From: DAOSVX01 sp964493665
GTDB lineage: Bacteria; Bacillota_I; Bacilli_A; RF39; UBA660
NCBI GenBank assembly: GCA_964493665.1
Contig: CAZBOZ010000013.1
Span: forward strand, 1 to 16,999
Length of the DNA stretch: 16,999 bases
Reading direction: 5' to 3'
Numbering within the stretch: the stretch's first letter is position 1; each line of letters starts with the position of its first letter. Below the pieces are notes generated by a model that saw only the letters and a program-made list of their open reading frames with translations, did no database searches and was not told the DNA's origin. This document shows positions 7,758-15,450 of this stretch, one piece after another. The position numbers and the translations under genes are program-made.

Positions 7758-7783
7758 AAAGAGAAGAATAATCCTTCTCTTTT
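7756..7783. terminator. Bidirectional Rho-independent terminator
   Basis: A perfect 10-bp stem, AAAAGAGAAG (7757-7766) and CTTCTCTTTT (7774-7783), encloses a 7-base loop just after the second FemXAB stop. On the minus strand the stem is followed by TTTTTATTT, so it can also end transcripts of the convergent histidine-kinase unit. Confidence 0.8.
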
Positions 7784-7917
7784 AAAAAGCGTGAGTTTGA
7801 GTTTATTTTAATTTTAAAAGTTCTATTTTTATTTCGCTATTATCTCCTCCTTTCATATTTTAATCTTAACAGATAATAATGAAGAGATTGTGATAATAAA
7901 ATGAAATAAATGTTATT
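7784..7917. other. Convergent intergenic region; no certain gene
   Basis: This holds 134 bases between the terminator and the histidine-kinase stop. The minus strand contains a near-perfect ribosome-binding sequence (AAAGGAGGAGAT, about 7853-7842) that overlaps a 17-codon frame starting at the ATG near 7856 and ending in TAA. No gene of normal size follows. The plus strand therefore carries a copy of the anti-Shine-Dalgarno sequence. I see no clear promoter. Confidence 0.3.
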
Positions 7918-9297
7918 TTACATATTTATATAAAAATAGAATGTTGTCCCTTTGTTTTTAATAGAATTAACACCATATTTAAAGTGATGATAAGTAAGTA
8001 TTTCTTTTACAATAGAAAGCCCTATTCCGCTGCCAATTTTGCTTCTTTTATAGTTTTTTTCAGTTTTATAATATTTATCCCAAATATATTTTTGCTCTTT
8101 TTCATCAATGCCTTTACCAGTATCAGTTATCTCAACAAGTACTTGATGGTTGATTAAAGACAGTTTGATTTTAACCACTTTGTCCTTGCCAGTATAATTA
8201 ATAGCATTATTAATTAAATTATATATAACCTGATCTATTTTCCTTTTATCAGCTTTAACAATAATTTCATCTGGGGCATCAAAACTTATTTTATAACCTT
8301 CTTTTTCTACTAACAATTCATATCTTTTTAATATTTCTTTTATTTCTAAAGTAATGTTAAACGATTCTAAGTCTAAAATTTCTTTATTGGCCTGCAATCT
8401 AGATAAGTCTAAAATATCATTTACTAGAAGATTAAGCCGATCAGTTTCATTAATTATTACATCCAAATTATCATTTCTTTTAACTTTATCTTTATAAGTA
8501 TAATCTTTAACCATTTCAGCATAAGCTTTAATCATCGTTAAAGGAGTTTTTAAATCATGACTTACATTAGCTAGTAAATCTCTTTTTAATTCATTAGTTT
8601 TAGAAAACTCTTCTTTTACATAGTTTAGAGTATCCGATAATTCATCTATTTCTTTTATACCATTTTTAGAAAAATCAATAGTTAAATCGCCATCACCAAA
8701 TTTTTTAACATTTTTAGTAATTTTTATTATTGGATTAGTTATTCTTTTAGAAATAAAATAAGCAATTAAAAGTGATAAAACTAGCACTATTAGAGTAATA
8801 TAAATTAACTGGCTTTTTAATATTGTTGTCGTTGTACTCATATCTTCTAAAGGAGTATATATAAAAACATAATTGTTATTTAAATTAATTCCATATAACA
8901 ATCCTTTTGTGCCATATGGATCTTTTATTTGCAACTTAGTACTAGTTAAACCATTAATCATCTTTAATTCAAAATTTATTATATCGTGATTATCTCTACC
9001 TAACTGACAACCCTTCATTTTAGTGTTATAAGTACTTAGTAAATTAGATTCTATTTTTTCTATGCAAACATTATTTGAAAAAGCTATTTCTTCTAACTCA
9101 TCATCAAGTTGATCAGGTCTTACTTTTAATACTTGCTCTTTTACTTCGTTCATATTTCTAATTGTGTATTTTTCGTAAAAAAAGTTTAAAAAAGTAATTT
9201 GAAATATCCACAAAACCAAAAGAATTGTAATTGAAAATACAATCATATTTAATAATGTTTTAAATATAATACTATTCTTTTGGTTCTTTAGCTTCAA
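7918..9297 (-). CDS. Membrane sensor histidine kinase
   Basis: Partner of the adjacent response regulator. The 459 residues run: TM1 (about 12-40), an extracytoplasmic sensor region (about 41-163, with two cysteines, C78 and C97), TM2 (about 164-183), HAMP linker (about 184-236), a HisKA dimerisation domain with phosphorylated H247 in VSHDLKTPL, then a HATPase_c domain with N box NLINNAINY (360-368), G1 DTGKGI (392-397) and G2 GSGIGLSIVKEI (422-433). All kinase boxes are intact. The start is TTG at 9297, giving a basic cytoplasmic lead into TM1; its SD-like element is GGGG at -7 or so. The next in-frame ATG (9246) would cut into TM1 and lacks a ribosome-binding site. The gene overlaps the regulator by 26 bases. 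The signal is unknown. Confidence 0.93.
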   Translation of the reverse strand: MKLKNQKNSIIFKTLLNMIVFSITILLVLWIFQITFLNFFYEKYTIRNMNEVKEQVLKVRPDQLDDELEEIAFSNNVCIEKIESNLLSTYNTKMKGCQLGRDNHDIINFELKMINGLTSTKLQIKDPYGTKGLLYGINLNNNYVFIYTPLEDMSTTTTILKSQLIYITLIVLVLSLLIAYFISKRITNPIIKITKNVKKFGDGDLTIDFSKNGIKEIDELSDTLNYVKEEFSKTNELKRDLLANVSHDLKTPLTMIKAYAEMVKDYTYKDKVKRNDNLDVIINETDRLNLLVNDILDLSRLQANKEILDLESFNITLEIKEILKRYELLVEKEGYKISFDAPDEIIVKADKRKIDQVIYNLINNAINYTGKDKVVKIKLSLINHQVLVEITDTGKGIDEKEQKYIWDKYYKTEKNYKRSKIGSGIGLSIVKEILTYHHFKYGVNSIKNKGTTFYFYINM

Positions 9298-9946
9298 ATT
9301 TATACCCCATTCCTCTAACTGTTACTATTAAATTTTCATATTTTCCAAGAGCTTTTCTTAAAGTTTTAATATGAGTGTCTATTGTTCTATCATCGCCATA
9401 AAAATCATAGCCCCATACTGAAGATAATATTTGCTCTCTTGACAAAGCAACACTTTTGTTTTGCATAAAATATTTTAATAAATCGTATTCTTTAGGAGTT
9501 AAAATAATTATTTTATTTTCTAGTTTAACTTCGTGAGCTTTGTCATCTAACTCTAGTTTCCCAACTTTATATAAAGCCTCACTATCATTAGATAATCTTC
9601 TTGTTATAACTTTTATTCTAGAAATTAATTCTTTAGGACTAAAAGGTTTAGTTAAATAATCATCTATTCCTAAATCAAATCCATATAATTTATCTATTTC
9701 ATCACTTCTAGCTGATAATATTATAAAAGGAATCTTCTTTATCTTCTTTATTTCTTTTATAGCTTGATAACCATCCATTTTAGGCATCATAATATCCATG
9801 ATAATAATATCAAAGTCATTTTCTTTAACTAATTCTAAAGCTTCTAAACCATTTTCTGCTTCAGTTACTTTATAACCTTCCATAGATGAATACTCTTTTA
9901 TAACATTACGAATTAGAGCTTCATCGTCAACTATTAAAATTCTCAT
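9272..9946 (-). CDS. OmpR/PhoB-family response regulator
   Basis: Cytoplasmic transcription factor controlled by the overlapping histidine kinase. The receiver domain (1-115) has D7/D8, phosphoacceptor D51 in IIMDIMMPKMDG, S78 at the usual Thr/Ser switch, and K100 in YLTKPFSP. A winged-helix DNA-binding domain (about 125-217) follows, with LTPKEYDLLKYF, VWGYDFYGDDRTIDTHI, the recognition-helix region THIKTLRKALG and the wing VRGMGYKF. The length of 224 is typical. The start at 9946 has GGTGA 7 bases upstream. It leads its own transcription unit, with a TATAAT 18 bases before the start and a terminator for the previous unit just upstream. The regulon cannot be inferred; the FemXAB pair lies convergently next door but is not in this operon. 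Confidence 0.95.
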   Translation of the reverse strand: MRILIVDDEALIRNVIKEYSSMEGYKVTEAENGLEALELVKENDFDIIIMDIMMPKMDGYQAIKEIKKIKKIPFIILSARSDEIDKLYGFDLGIDDYLTKPFSPKELISRIKVITRRLSNDSEALYKVGKLELDDKAHEVKLENKIIILTPKEYDLLKYFMQNKSVALSREQILSSVWGYDFYGDDRTIDTHIKTLRKALGKYENLIVTVRGMGYKFEAKEPKE

Positions 9947-9964
9947 AATTTGTTCACCACTTTA

Positions 9965-9992
9965 ATTATATATGTTTTTTGTGAAATATAAA
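9965..9992 (-). promoter_or_regulatory. Promoter for the two-component pair
   Basis: A perfect TATAAT (9970-9965) is followed after 6 bases by GGTGA (9958-9954). A partial -35 box, TTTATA (9992-9987), sits 16 bases upstream. The predicted leader is about 12 bases. Confidence 0.45.
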
Positions 9993-9996
9993 TGAA

Positions 9997-10022
9997 AATA
10001 CTAAACTTTTCAGTCTAGTATT
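9997..10022 (-). terminator. Rho-independent terminator at the end of yebC
   Basis: An 11-bp stem with one G-U pair, AATACTAGACT (10022-10012) against AGTTTAGTATT (10007-9997), closes a GAAA tetraloop and runs into T-rich sequence. The yebC TGA (10012-10010) lies within the stem-loop, so the gene's last codons double as the terminator. Confidence 0.75.
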
Positions 10023-10729
10023 ACATTATGATAAATTTCACTTACATCTTCAATATCTTCCAACATAGTTATTAATTTTTTAAATATTTCTTCATCTTCA
10101 CCAGCTAAAGTTATTTTCTCTTTAGCATACATGCCAGTTTCATCAATTATATAAGAAACTTTAGGAATTAATTTTTCAATAATGTCTTTTACTTTCTCAA
10201 TATCATTTGGCTCCATTGTTATTGTTATTTCGTTATTTTCAACTTCATAATCAATTAAATTTATCCCACTATTTAATAACTCTTCAAATAATTCCTCATT
10301 CTTTTCGTTTTTTATAACTATTATACCTAAATTATCATAACTATAAGAGACACTGCCTAAACCACCCATTTTAGTCTTAGTTTTATTGTTAGCTTCTCTT
10401 ATATAACTAATAGTTCTATTAACATTATCTGTAAGACATTTTACTATTAAGGTTGATCCTTTAGGACCAATTATTTCATAATAAACCGTCTCATAGTTTT
10501 CGTGTTCATTCCCTTTAGCTTTTTTTATGGCTCTTTCAATAATATCATTTGGTACTTGTTCTCTTTTAGCTTTTTCTACTATCCTTTTAAGATTTATATT
10601 TGAATCTATTTCGGGAACTCCACTACGAGCTGCTAGATATATTTCTTTAGCATAAGTAGAATATATTTTGGCTTTTATAGCTCCTGTTTTTTGAATACTA
10701 GCTTTTCTTACTTCATATGCTCTTCCCAT
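10010..10729 (-). CDS. YebC/TACO1-family protein (YeeN-like subgroup)
   Basis: The 239 residues match the YebC/TACO1 family throughout: the N-terminal MGRAYEVRKASIQKTG segment, IYSTYAKEIYLAARSG, VPNDIIERAIKKAKG (59-73), DNVNRT (101-106) and KMGGLGSVSY (120-129). The N-terminus lacks the AGHSKW-type opening of classic YebC and is nearer the YeeN/YebC-II form. Such proteins were long annotated as transcriptional regulators. Mitochondrial TACO1 and more recent bacterial work instead point to helping ribosomes through difficult, proline-rich stretches. A translation role would fit its place 23 bases after asnS. An AGTGA site precedes the start. It is the last gene of the ZIP-patatin-asnS-yebC run. 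Confidence 0.9.
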   Translation of the reverse strand: MGRAYEVRKASIQKTGAIKAKIYSTYAKEIYLAARSGVPEIDSNINLKRIVEKAKREQVPNDIIERAIKKAKGNEHENYETVYYEIIGPKGSTLIVKCLTDNVNRTISYIREANNKTKTKMGGLGSVSYSYDNLGIIVIKNEKNEELFEELLNSGINLIDYEVENNEITITMEPNDIEKVKDIIEKLIPKVSYIIDETGMYAKEKITLAGEDEEIFKKLITMLEDIEDVSEIYHNVILD

Positions 10730-10752
10730 TTCAAGTCACTTCTTTCTTCTTT

Positions 10753-12126
10753 TTAAAACTCACAGTTATATGGGGTTCTTGGATATGGAGTTACATCTCT
10801 AATATTATCAACACCAGTTATATATATAAGTAATCTTTCAAATCCCATACCAAATCCTGAATGGACACAGCCACCATATTTTCTTAAGTTTAAATACCAA
10901 TCTAAATCAAAGTTATCCATACCAAGTTCTTTTATCCTATTTTTAAGACGATCATAGTTTTCTTCTCTTTGGCTGCCACCCATTAATTCACCTGCTCCAG
11001 GCACTTCTAGGTCAACCGCTTTAACTGTTTTACCATCTTCATTTAATTTCATATAAAAAGCCTTGATATCTTTTGGCCAATCAGTTATAAATACTGGCCC
11101 ATTAAAATGTTCAGTTATATATTTTTCATGTTCTCTAGCTATATCACAGCCATATTCTGGAGAAAATTCCCATTTTATTTTAGCTTCTTTTAATATCTTA
11201 ATAACATTTTCGTGAGTTATTCTTGTAAATTTACTATTAACTAATTTAGTTAGTTTCTCTATTAATCCTGGTTCGACAAATTTATCTAGAAAAGCCATTT
11301 CTTTTTCGCAGTGATCTAAAACGTACTTAATAACAAATTTTAACATATCTTCTTCAACATCCATAAGCTGTTCTAAATCACAAAAAGCTATTTCTGGTTC
11401 TATCATCCAAAATTCTGAAGCATGAGTTTTAGTATTAGAATTTTCAGCTCTAAAAGTTGGGCCAAAAGTATATATTTTGTTATAAGCCATAGCGAAAGTT
11501 TCGCCTTCTAATTGACCAGTCACAGCAAGTCCTACTTTCTTACCAAAAAAATCTTTATCATATTCAACTTTACCAATTTTAGCTACTTTTTCTAAATCTA
11601 AAGTGGTTACTTGAAAAACTTGCCCAGCTCCTTCACCATCATTAGCGGTTAATATTGGTGTATGCACATAAACGTAGCCGCTTTCTTGAAAATAAGTATG
11701 AATAGCATAAGAAGCCACACTTCTAATTCTAAACACTGCCTGAAAAAGGTTGGTTCTAGGGCGCAGATAGGCTTGCTCTCTTAAGAATTCTCTAGTGTGT
11801 TGTTTGGGCTGCATAGGATAATCATCCGGGCAATCTCCTAAAACTTCAATTTCTATAACTTTTAAATCAATTGGTTGGCCTTTACCTTCTGATTTCACTA
11901 TTTCACCATTAACTTCAATACTTGACCCATTTTTAATCTTAGTAATTTCCTCAAAAGTAGATAATGAATTATCATATATTAATTGTAAATGTTCAAAACA
12001 AGTTCCGTCAGAAAAATCTATAAACCCAAATTCTTTTTGCTTACGATGATTCCTTACCCACCCTTTTATAGATACTTTTTTACCTAAAAATTCTTCTGAA
12101 TTTTTTAATATTTCTTTAATACTCAT
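10753..12126 (-). CDS. asnS: Asparaginyl-tRNA synthetase
   Basis: Charges tRNA-Asn with asparagine (class IIb synthetase). Its presence means the indirect route through Asp-tRNA-Asn amidation is not obligatory here. The 457 residues compare with 466 in E. coli. The N-terminal OB-fold anticodon-binding domain spans about 15-100 (KGWVRNHRKQK). Motif 1 is around 139-160 (YVYVHTPILT), motif 2 around 225-245 (FRAENSNTKTHASEFWMIEPE), and motif 3 at 424-437 (GFGMGFERLLIYIT). The active-site stretch VPGAGELMGGSQRE (375-388) favours AsnRS over AspRS. The start at 12126 has an AGGGAG site. It lies 10 bases after the patatin-like gene and is followed by yebC, and is probably co-transcribed with both. 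Confidence 0.96.
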   Translation of the reverse strand: MSIKEILKNSEEFLGKKVSIKGWVRNHRKQKEFGFIDFSDGTCFEHLQLIYDNSLSTFEEITKIKNGSSIEVNGEIVKSEGKGQPIDLKVIEIEVLGDCPDDYPMQPKQHTREFLREQAYLRPRTNLFQAVFRIRSVASYAIHTYFQESGYVYVHTPILTANDGEGAGQVFQVTTLDLEKVAKIGKVEYDKDFFGKKVGLAVTGQLEGETFAMAYNKIYTFGPTFRAENSNTKTHASEFWMIEPEIAFCDLEQLMDVEEDMLKFVIKYVLDHCEKEMAFLDKFVEPGLIEKLTKLVNSKFTRITHENVIKILKEAKIKWEFSPEYGCDIAREHEKYITEHFNGPVFITDWPKDIKAFYMKLNEDGKTVKAVDLEVPGAGELMGGSQREENYDRLKNRIKELGMDNFDLDWYLNLRKYGGCVHSGFGMGFERLLIYITGVDNIRDVTPYPRTPYNCEF

Positions 12127-12136
12127 AATTTTCTCC

Positions 12137-13171
12137 CTATTTCAAATTTCTAACAAAGTTATATTGAAAATTATCAACATTTCTTTGCTTTTTAGCAATT
12201 TTTATTATATCACGAGGTTTATAAATATGGTAGATGTCTTTATTTTCTTTTTTTAAAATAAATTCAAACATTCTAATTAAAAGTTTTTTTGGATTAGTTG
12301 TTTTATAATGAAGCTCTGCTTTCCTAAGTTCACTATCACTTACTTTTCTTAACAAGCATTGATAATATTTTTTACTTTTAAGCTTAAAATTATAAACTCT
12401 ACCATCAAGTTTACCTAAAGTTGTCAATGTATCATAATAACCTAACTTGATATTATTGGTTATTATTTTTTTATTAATTGTTAAAATGCTCCCTAAATTT
12501 CTTGAGGGTTTTAAATATATTACATCAGATTCCATTTTAGCTCTTTTGATAACTCCAATAGCTTTTAAATCTATAACATAAATTTTTTGACAATTAAATT
12601 TTTCTAGCATTTTAATTGGACAATTGTCAACAAAACCACCATCCATATAATAAGCATTATCTACTAGTTCTTCTTTTTTAAAAATAGGCAGAAAGCAACT
12701 TGCTAGTATATAGTTTATTACCATCCCTTTAGGCATTTCATTTATAAAAATTCTAACCGGAGTTAAACTATCAGCATTTAAAGTAACTAATCCAAAATCA
12801 ATATTACTTCTTCTTAACTTACGCTCTTTTAACATCTTAGTTAATTCATTTCTTAAAGGCTGAATATTAAACCCATTATTAATTTTATCTTTAGCGGTTC
12901 TAAAAATGGTATCAATAACTTTTAAGTCTAGCTTAGCAGTTTCTAATGTTGGATCTATTTCTAAAAAATTGGCAACATCAATATTTTGCCAAAACTTCAA
13001 TAATTTGTTTTCATTATGAGATGCTATCATAGCCCCATTAAAAGAGCCAATAGAAGTTCCAACTACACAGTTAAATTTTATACCTAATTTTTTTAAAGCC
13101 ATATAAGCCCCTATTTGGTAAGCTCCTCTAACTCCACCACCAGATAAAACTAAACCTATTTTCTTTTTCAT
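12137..13171 (-). CDS. Patatin-like phospholipase / acyl hydrolase
   Basis: Predicted serine lipid acyl hydrolase with a Ser-Asp dyad. The patatin fold occupies about residues 4-205: oxyanion-hole loop GGGVRG (11-16), nucleophile S40 in GTSIG (38-42), and catalytic D177 in DGG (177-179, followed by FVDNCP). The C-terminal 140 residues are basic and helical, a region that varies between family members. There is no signal peptide, so it probably acts on membrane phospholipids from the cytoplasm; the substrate is unknown. The length of 344 is in the range for bacterial RssA/YchK-like and longer patatins. The start at 13171 has AAGGAT upstream. It lies between the ZIP transporter (12 bases) and asnS (10 bases). 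Confidence 0.9.
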   Translation of the reverse strand: MKKKIGLVLSGGGVRGAYQIGAYMALKKLGIKFNCVVGTSIGSFNGAMIASHNENKLLKFWQNIDVANFLEIDPTLETAKLDLKVIDTIFRTAKDKINNGFNIQPLRNELTKMLKERKLRRSNIDFGLVTLNADSLTPVRIFINEMPKGMVINYILASCFLPIFKKEELVDNAYYMDGGFVDNCPIKMLEKFNCQKIYVIDLKAIGVIKRAKMESDVIYLKPSRNLGSILTINKKIITNNIKLGYYDTLTTLGKLDGRVYNFKLKSKKYYQCLLRKVSDSELRKAELHYKTTNPKKLLIRMFEFILKKENKDIYHIYKPRDIIKIAKKQRNVDNFQYNFVRNLK

Positions 13172-13183
13172 ATTTTCACATCC

Positions 13184-13951
13184 TTAAATTATTGAACTAA
13201 TGAATATTATTATTATGCCTAACATCAAGCCTAAAACAATGTATTTGTTTTTGATGTTTTGAATTATTTCTTTAAATAATTCAAATATAACTAAATAGCT
13301 TAGCATTCCTATAGTTATTCCTATAAGGTAAGTAACAAAAAGAATATTATGATTAATATTTAATAAAATAACTAAAATAGCTCCTAAACTAGTTGATAAA
13401 GAAATAACAATTATAGGAATTATTTTTTCTCTTAATTTTTTCCTAGATAAATCTAAAGTAGTAAATATTTCCATTCCTAAAGGAATATTATGAAGACTTA
13501 CTCCTATAGCTATTAAAAGACCAGTTTTTATGTTGATTATGGAATTCAAATATATAGAACCGCCTTCAATTATATTGTGCATAACTAATGCTAAACTAGT
13601 AATAAGACCAATATGATACATATTAGCGTTATGTTCTTCAATATTGTCTTTATTCTCATGATGGTCATGATGATGATGAGGGACGAAAATATCCAGAACT
13701 TTTAATATTAAAAGCCCTCCGCCAATAGATGAAAAAACAATAAAAATTTTATCCAACAATAAATAATTAGATACATTTTCAGATAGTTCTGGTAATAAAT
13801 CAAAAAATATCAAACCAAGCATTACTGAAAATGCTAAAGAAATAGAAAAGCAATATAATACTTTCTTATTTTTAGTAATTTTATCAGTAACTAATCCAAG
13901 TAAAAAAGAAATACCGGCCAAGGTGGTAATTATTAAAGCTATTATATTCAT
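13184..13951 (-). CDS. ZIP-family divalent metal transporter
   Basis: Inner-membrane importer for zinc or related divalent metals. I count about eight hydrophobic segments in 255 residues. Between TM3 and TM4 is a histidine-rich cytoplasmic loop (HHHHDHH), a typical metal-sensing feature. TM4 carries LVMHNIIEGG and TM5 carries SLHNIPLGMEI, the HN..E(G) metal-binding motifs of the ZIP family, both intact. The start is placed at 13951 because GGTGA lies 5 bases before that ATG. An ATG 21 bases upstream (13972) overlaps the -10 box and has no ribosome-binding site. It leads the ZIP-patatin-asnS-yebC run. Metal specificity (Zn, Fe, Mn) cannot be told. Confidence 0.92.
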   Translation of the reverse strand: MNIIALIITTLAGISFLLGLVTDKITKNKKVLYCFSISLAFSVMLGLIFFDLLPELSENVSNYLLLDKIFIVFSSIGGGLLILKVLDIFVPHHHHDHHENKDNIEEHNANMYHIGLITSLALVMHNIIEGGSIYLNSIINIKTGLLIAIGVSLHNIPLGMEIFTTLDLSRKKLREKIIPIIVISLSTSLGAILVILLNINHNILFVTYLIGITIGMLSYLVIFELFKEIIQNIKNKYIVLGLMLGIIIIFISSII

Positions 13952-13970
13952 AGTTATCACCAACAAATTC

Positions 13971-13999
13971 ATTATATATTAATTAAGCTTAAAAATAAA
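13971..13999 (-). promoter_or_regulatory. Promoter for the ZIP-patatin-asnS-yebC unit
   Basis: TTTATT (13999-13994), a 17-base spacer and a perfect TATAAT (13976-13971) lie 19 bases before the ZIP start. I see no clear Zur-type operator. Confidence 0.45.
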
Positions 14000-14016
14000 C
14001 ATCTCCAAATGCTTGT

Positions 14017-15024
14017 TTACACCAAAGGCTCATGACTTTTAACACTAATATCTAAATTGTTAAACTGTTTTTTTAAATACAAAGGATAAGCTGCAGCACC
14101 TATCATTGCTGCATTATCAGTGCAATAAACAAACTCTGGCAAGGACAGCTTAACATTGTGTTTATTGCATAATTCAGTTATTTCGTGACGCAAATATTTA
14201 TTAGCGGATACTCCTCCAGCTATTAACATGTTTTTTATATCAGAATTATTCTTTAGAGCTAATTCTACTTTATATAATATTTCTCCAATAGCACTTTCTT
14301 GGAAACTACTAGCTAGATTTTCTTTGTTTATTTCTTTTCCTCTTTGTTTTTCATTATGAACTAAGTTTATTATATTGCTTTTTAAACCACTGAAGCTGAA
14401 ATTATAAGTTCCATCTCTCATTGGCTTACTTAATTCATAGGTTGGACTGCCTAAACTAGCCAATTTCTCGATATTAGGGCCACCAGGATATGGCATATCT
14501 AAAACTCTAGCAACTTTATCAAAAGTTTCACCAACAGCATCATCTAAAGTCCCTCCTAGTAAATGAAAATCATAATCACCTTTCATAATAATTAACTCTG
14601 TATGGCCTCCACTTATTATTAAAGCCAGTAAAGGAAATTCCATTTTATTAGTTAAATTATTAGCATAAATATGACCTGCTAAATGATTAACTGCGATAAA
14701 TGGCTTATTATATATATAAGCTAAAGTTTTAGCAGCTTCTAAGCCAACTAATAAACTTCCTATAAGTCCGGGAGCATAAGTAACTGCAAAAGCATTAATA
14801 TCATTAAAATCCATATCAGCTTTTTTAAAAGTTTCTTCTATAACCATCGTAATATTTTCTGTATGCAATCTAGAGGCCACTTCTGGAACAACACCGCCAA
14901 AAGAAGAATGAGTATCCATTTGTGATAAAATGGTTAAAGCAATACATTCGCTGCCATTTTTTATTATTGCAGCACTAGTTTCATCACAAGATGTTTCAAT
15001 TGCTAAAATATTTATATTCTTCAT
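14017..15024 (-). CDS. tsaD: tRNA N6-threonylcarbamoyladenosine transferase TsaD
   Basis: Catalytic subunit (Kae1/Gcp family) that transfers the threonylcarbamoyl group from threonylcarbamoyl-AMP to A37 of ANN-decoding tRNAs, working with TsaB and TsaE. The 335 residues are the usual length. Visible are IETSCDETS (9-17), metal ligands H114 and H118 in NHLAGH, SGGHTEL (138-144), FSGLKS, the nucleotide-binding AGGVSANKYLR (269-279) and metal ligand D303 in CTDNAAMIG. All key residues are present. The start has a strong AAGGAGGTG site and lies 3 bases after the rimI stop. The order tsaB-rimI-tsaD is common in Bacillota. I see no strong terminator after it. Confidence 0.97.
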   Translation of the reverse strand: MKNINILAIETSCDETSAAIIKNGSECIALTILSQMDTHSSFGGVVPEVASRLHTENITMVIEETFKKADMDFNDINAFAVTYAPGLIGSLLVGLEAAKTLAYIYNKPFIAVNHLAGHIYANNLTNKMEFPLLALIISGGHTELIIMKGDYDFHLLGGTLDDAVGETFDKVARVLDMPYPGGPNIEKLASLGSPTYELSKPMRDGTYNFSFSGLKSNIINLVHNEKQRGKEINKENLASSFQESAIGEILYKVELALKNNSDIKNMLIAGGVSANKYLRHEITELCNKHNVKLSLPEFVYCTDNAAMIGAAAYPLYLKKQFNNLDISVKSHEPLV

Positions 15025-15027
15025 AAA

Positions 15028-15450
15028 TTACACCTCCTTAACCATTAAATAAGCGTCTTCATTCTGATAATAATTTTTTCTGGTATTTATTACTTTAAAA
15101 CCGAATTTTTTATATAAATTAAAGGCTGCTTTATTACTAACATTTACTTCTAATATGAATTTCTTAATATCATTAAGAGTATCACTAATCATATAATCAA
15201 GCAAATTTGAACCAATTTTCTTATTACGATAATTTGGATCAACAGCAATATTTATAATATCTATAGTCTCATACAATTTACTTATATGAAGAAAACCAAC
15301 AACTTTGCTTTCTTCTTCATAAACATATATTTTAGAAACTTGATCTTTTAAAATAGCATTAATATCAAAAAGTTTTTCGAAATTAGAATCAATTAATATA
15401 CCTAGTTCTATTATTTCATCTATATCTTTTTTTAAAGCCAATCTAATCAT
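15028..15450 (-). CDS. rimI: GNAT acetyltransferase, RimI-like
   Basis: Predicted N-alpha-acetyltransferase (RimI modifies ribosomal protein S18 in E. coli). The compact 140-residue GNAT fold has the acetyl-CoA pyrophosphate loop RNKKIGSNLL (75-84) after the strand INIAVDPNY, then EVNVSNKAAFNLYKKFGF (101-118) and a terminal NYYQ..DAYLM, the pattern typical of RimI. The assignment rests partly on place: it lies between tsaB (8-base overlap) and tsaD (3-base gap), where rimI usually sits. The substrate in this organism is unproven. Confidence 0.85.
   Translation of the reverse strand: MIRLALKKDIDEIIELGILIDSNFEKLFDINAILKDQVSKIYVYEEESKVVGFLHISKLYETIDIINIAVDPNYRNKKIGSNLLDYMISDTLNDIKKFILEVNVSNKAAFNLYKKFGFKVINTRKNYYQNEDAYLMVKEV

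Noticed and set aside
13952..13972. Upstream ATG for the ZIP transporter
   Set aside because: That ATG overlaps the TATAAT box and has no ribosome-binding site. The ATG at 13951 has GGTGA in place.
13973..14016. Possible terminator after tsaD
   Set aside because: Only 3-5 bp of imperfect pairing is found before the T-rich stretch, too weak to call.
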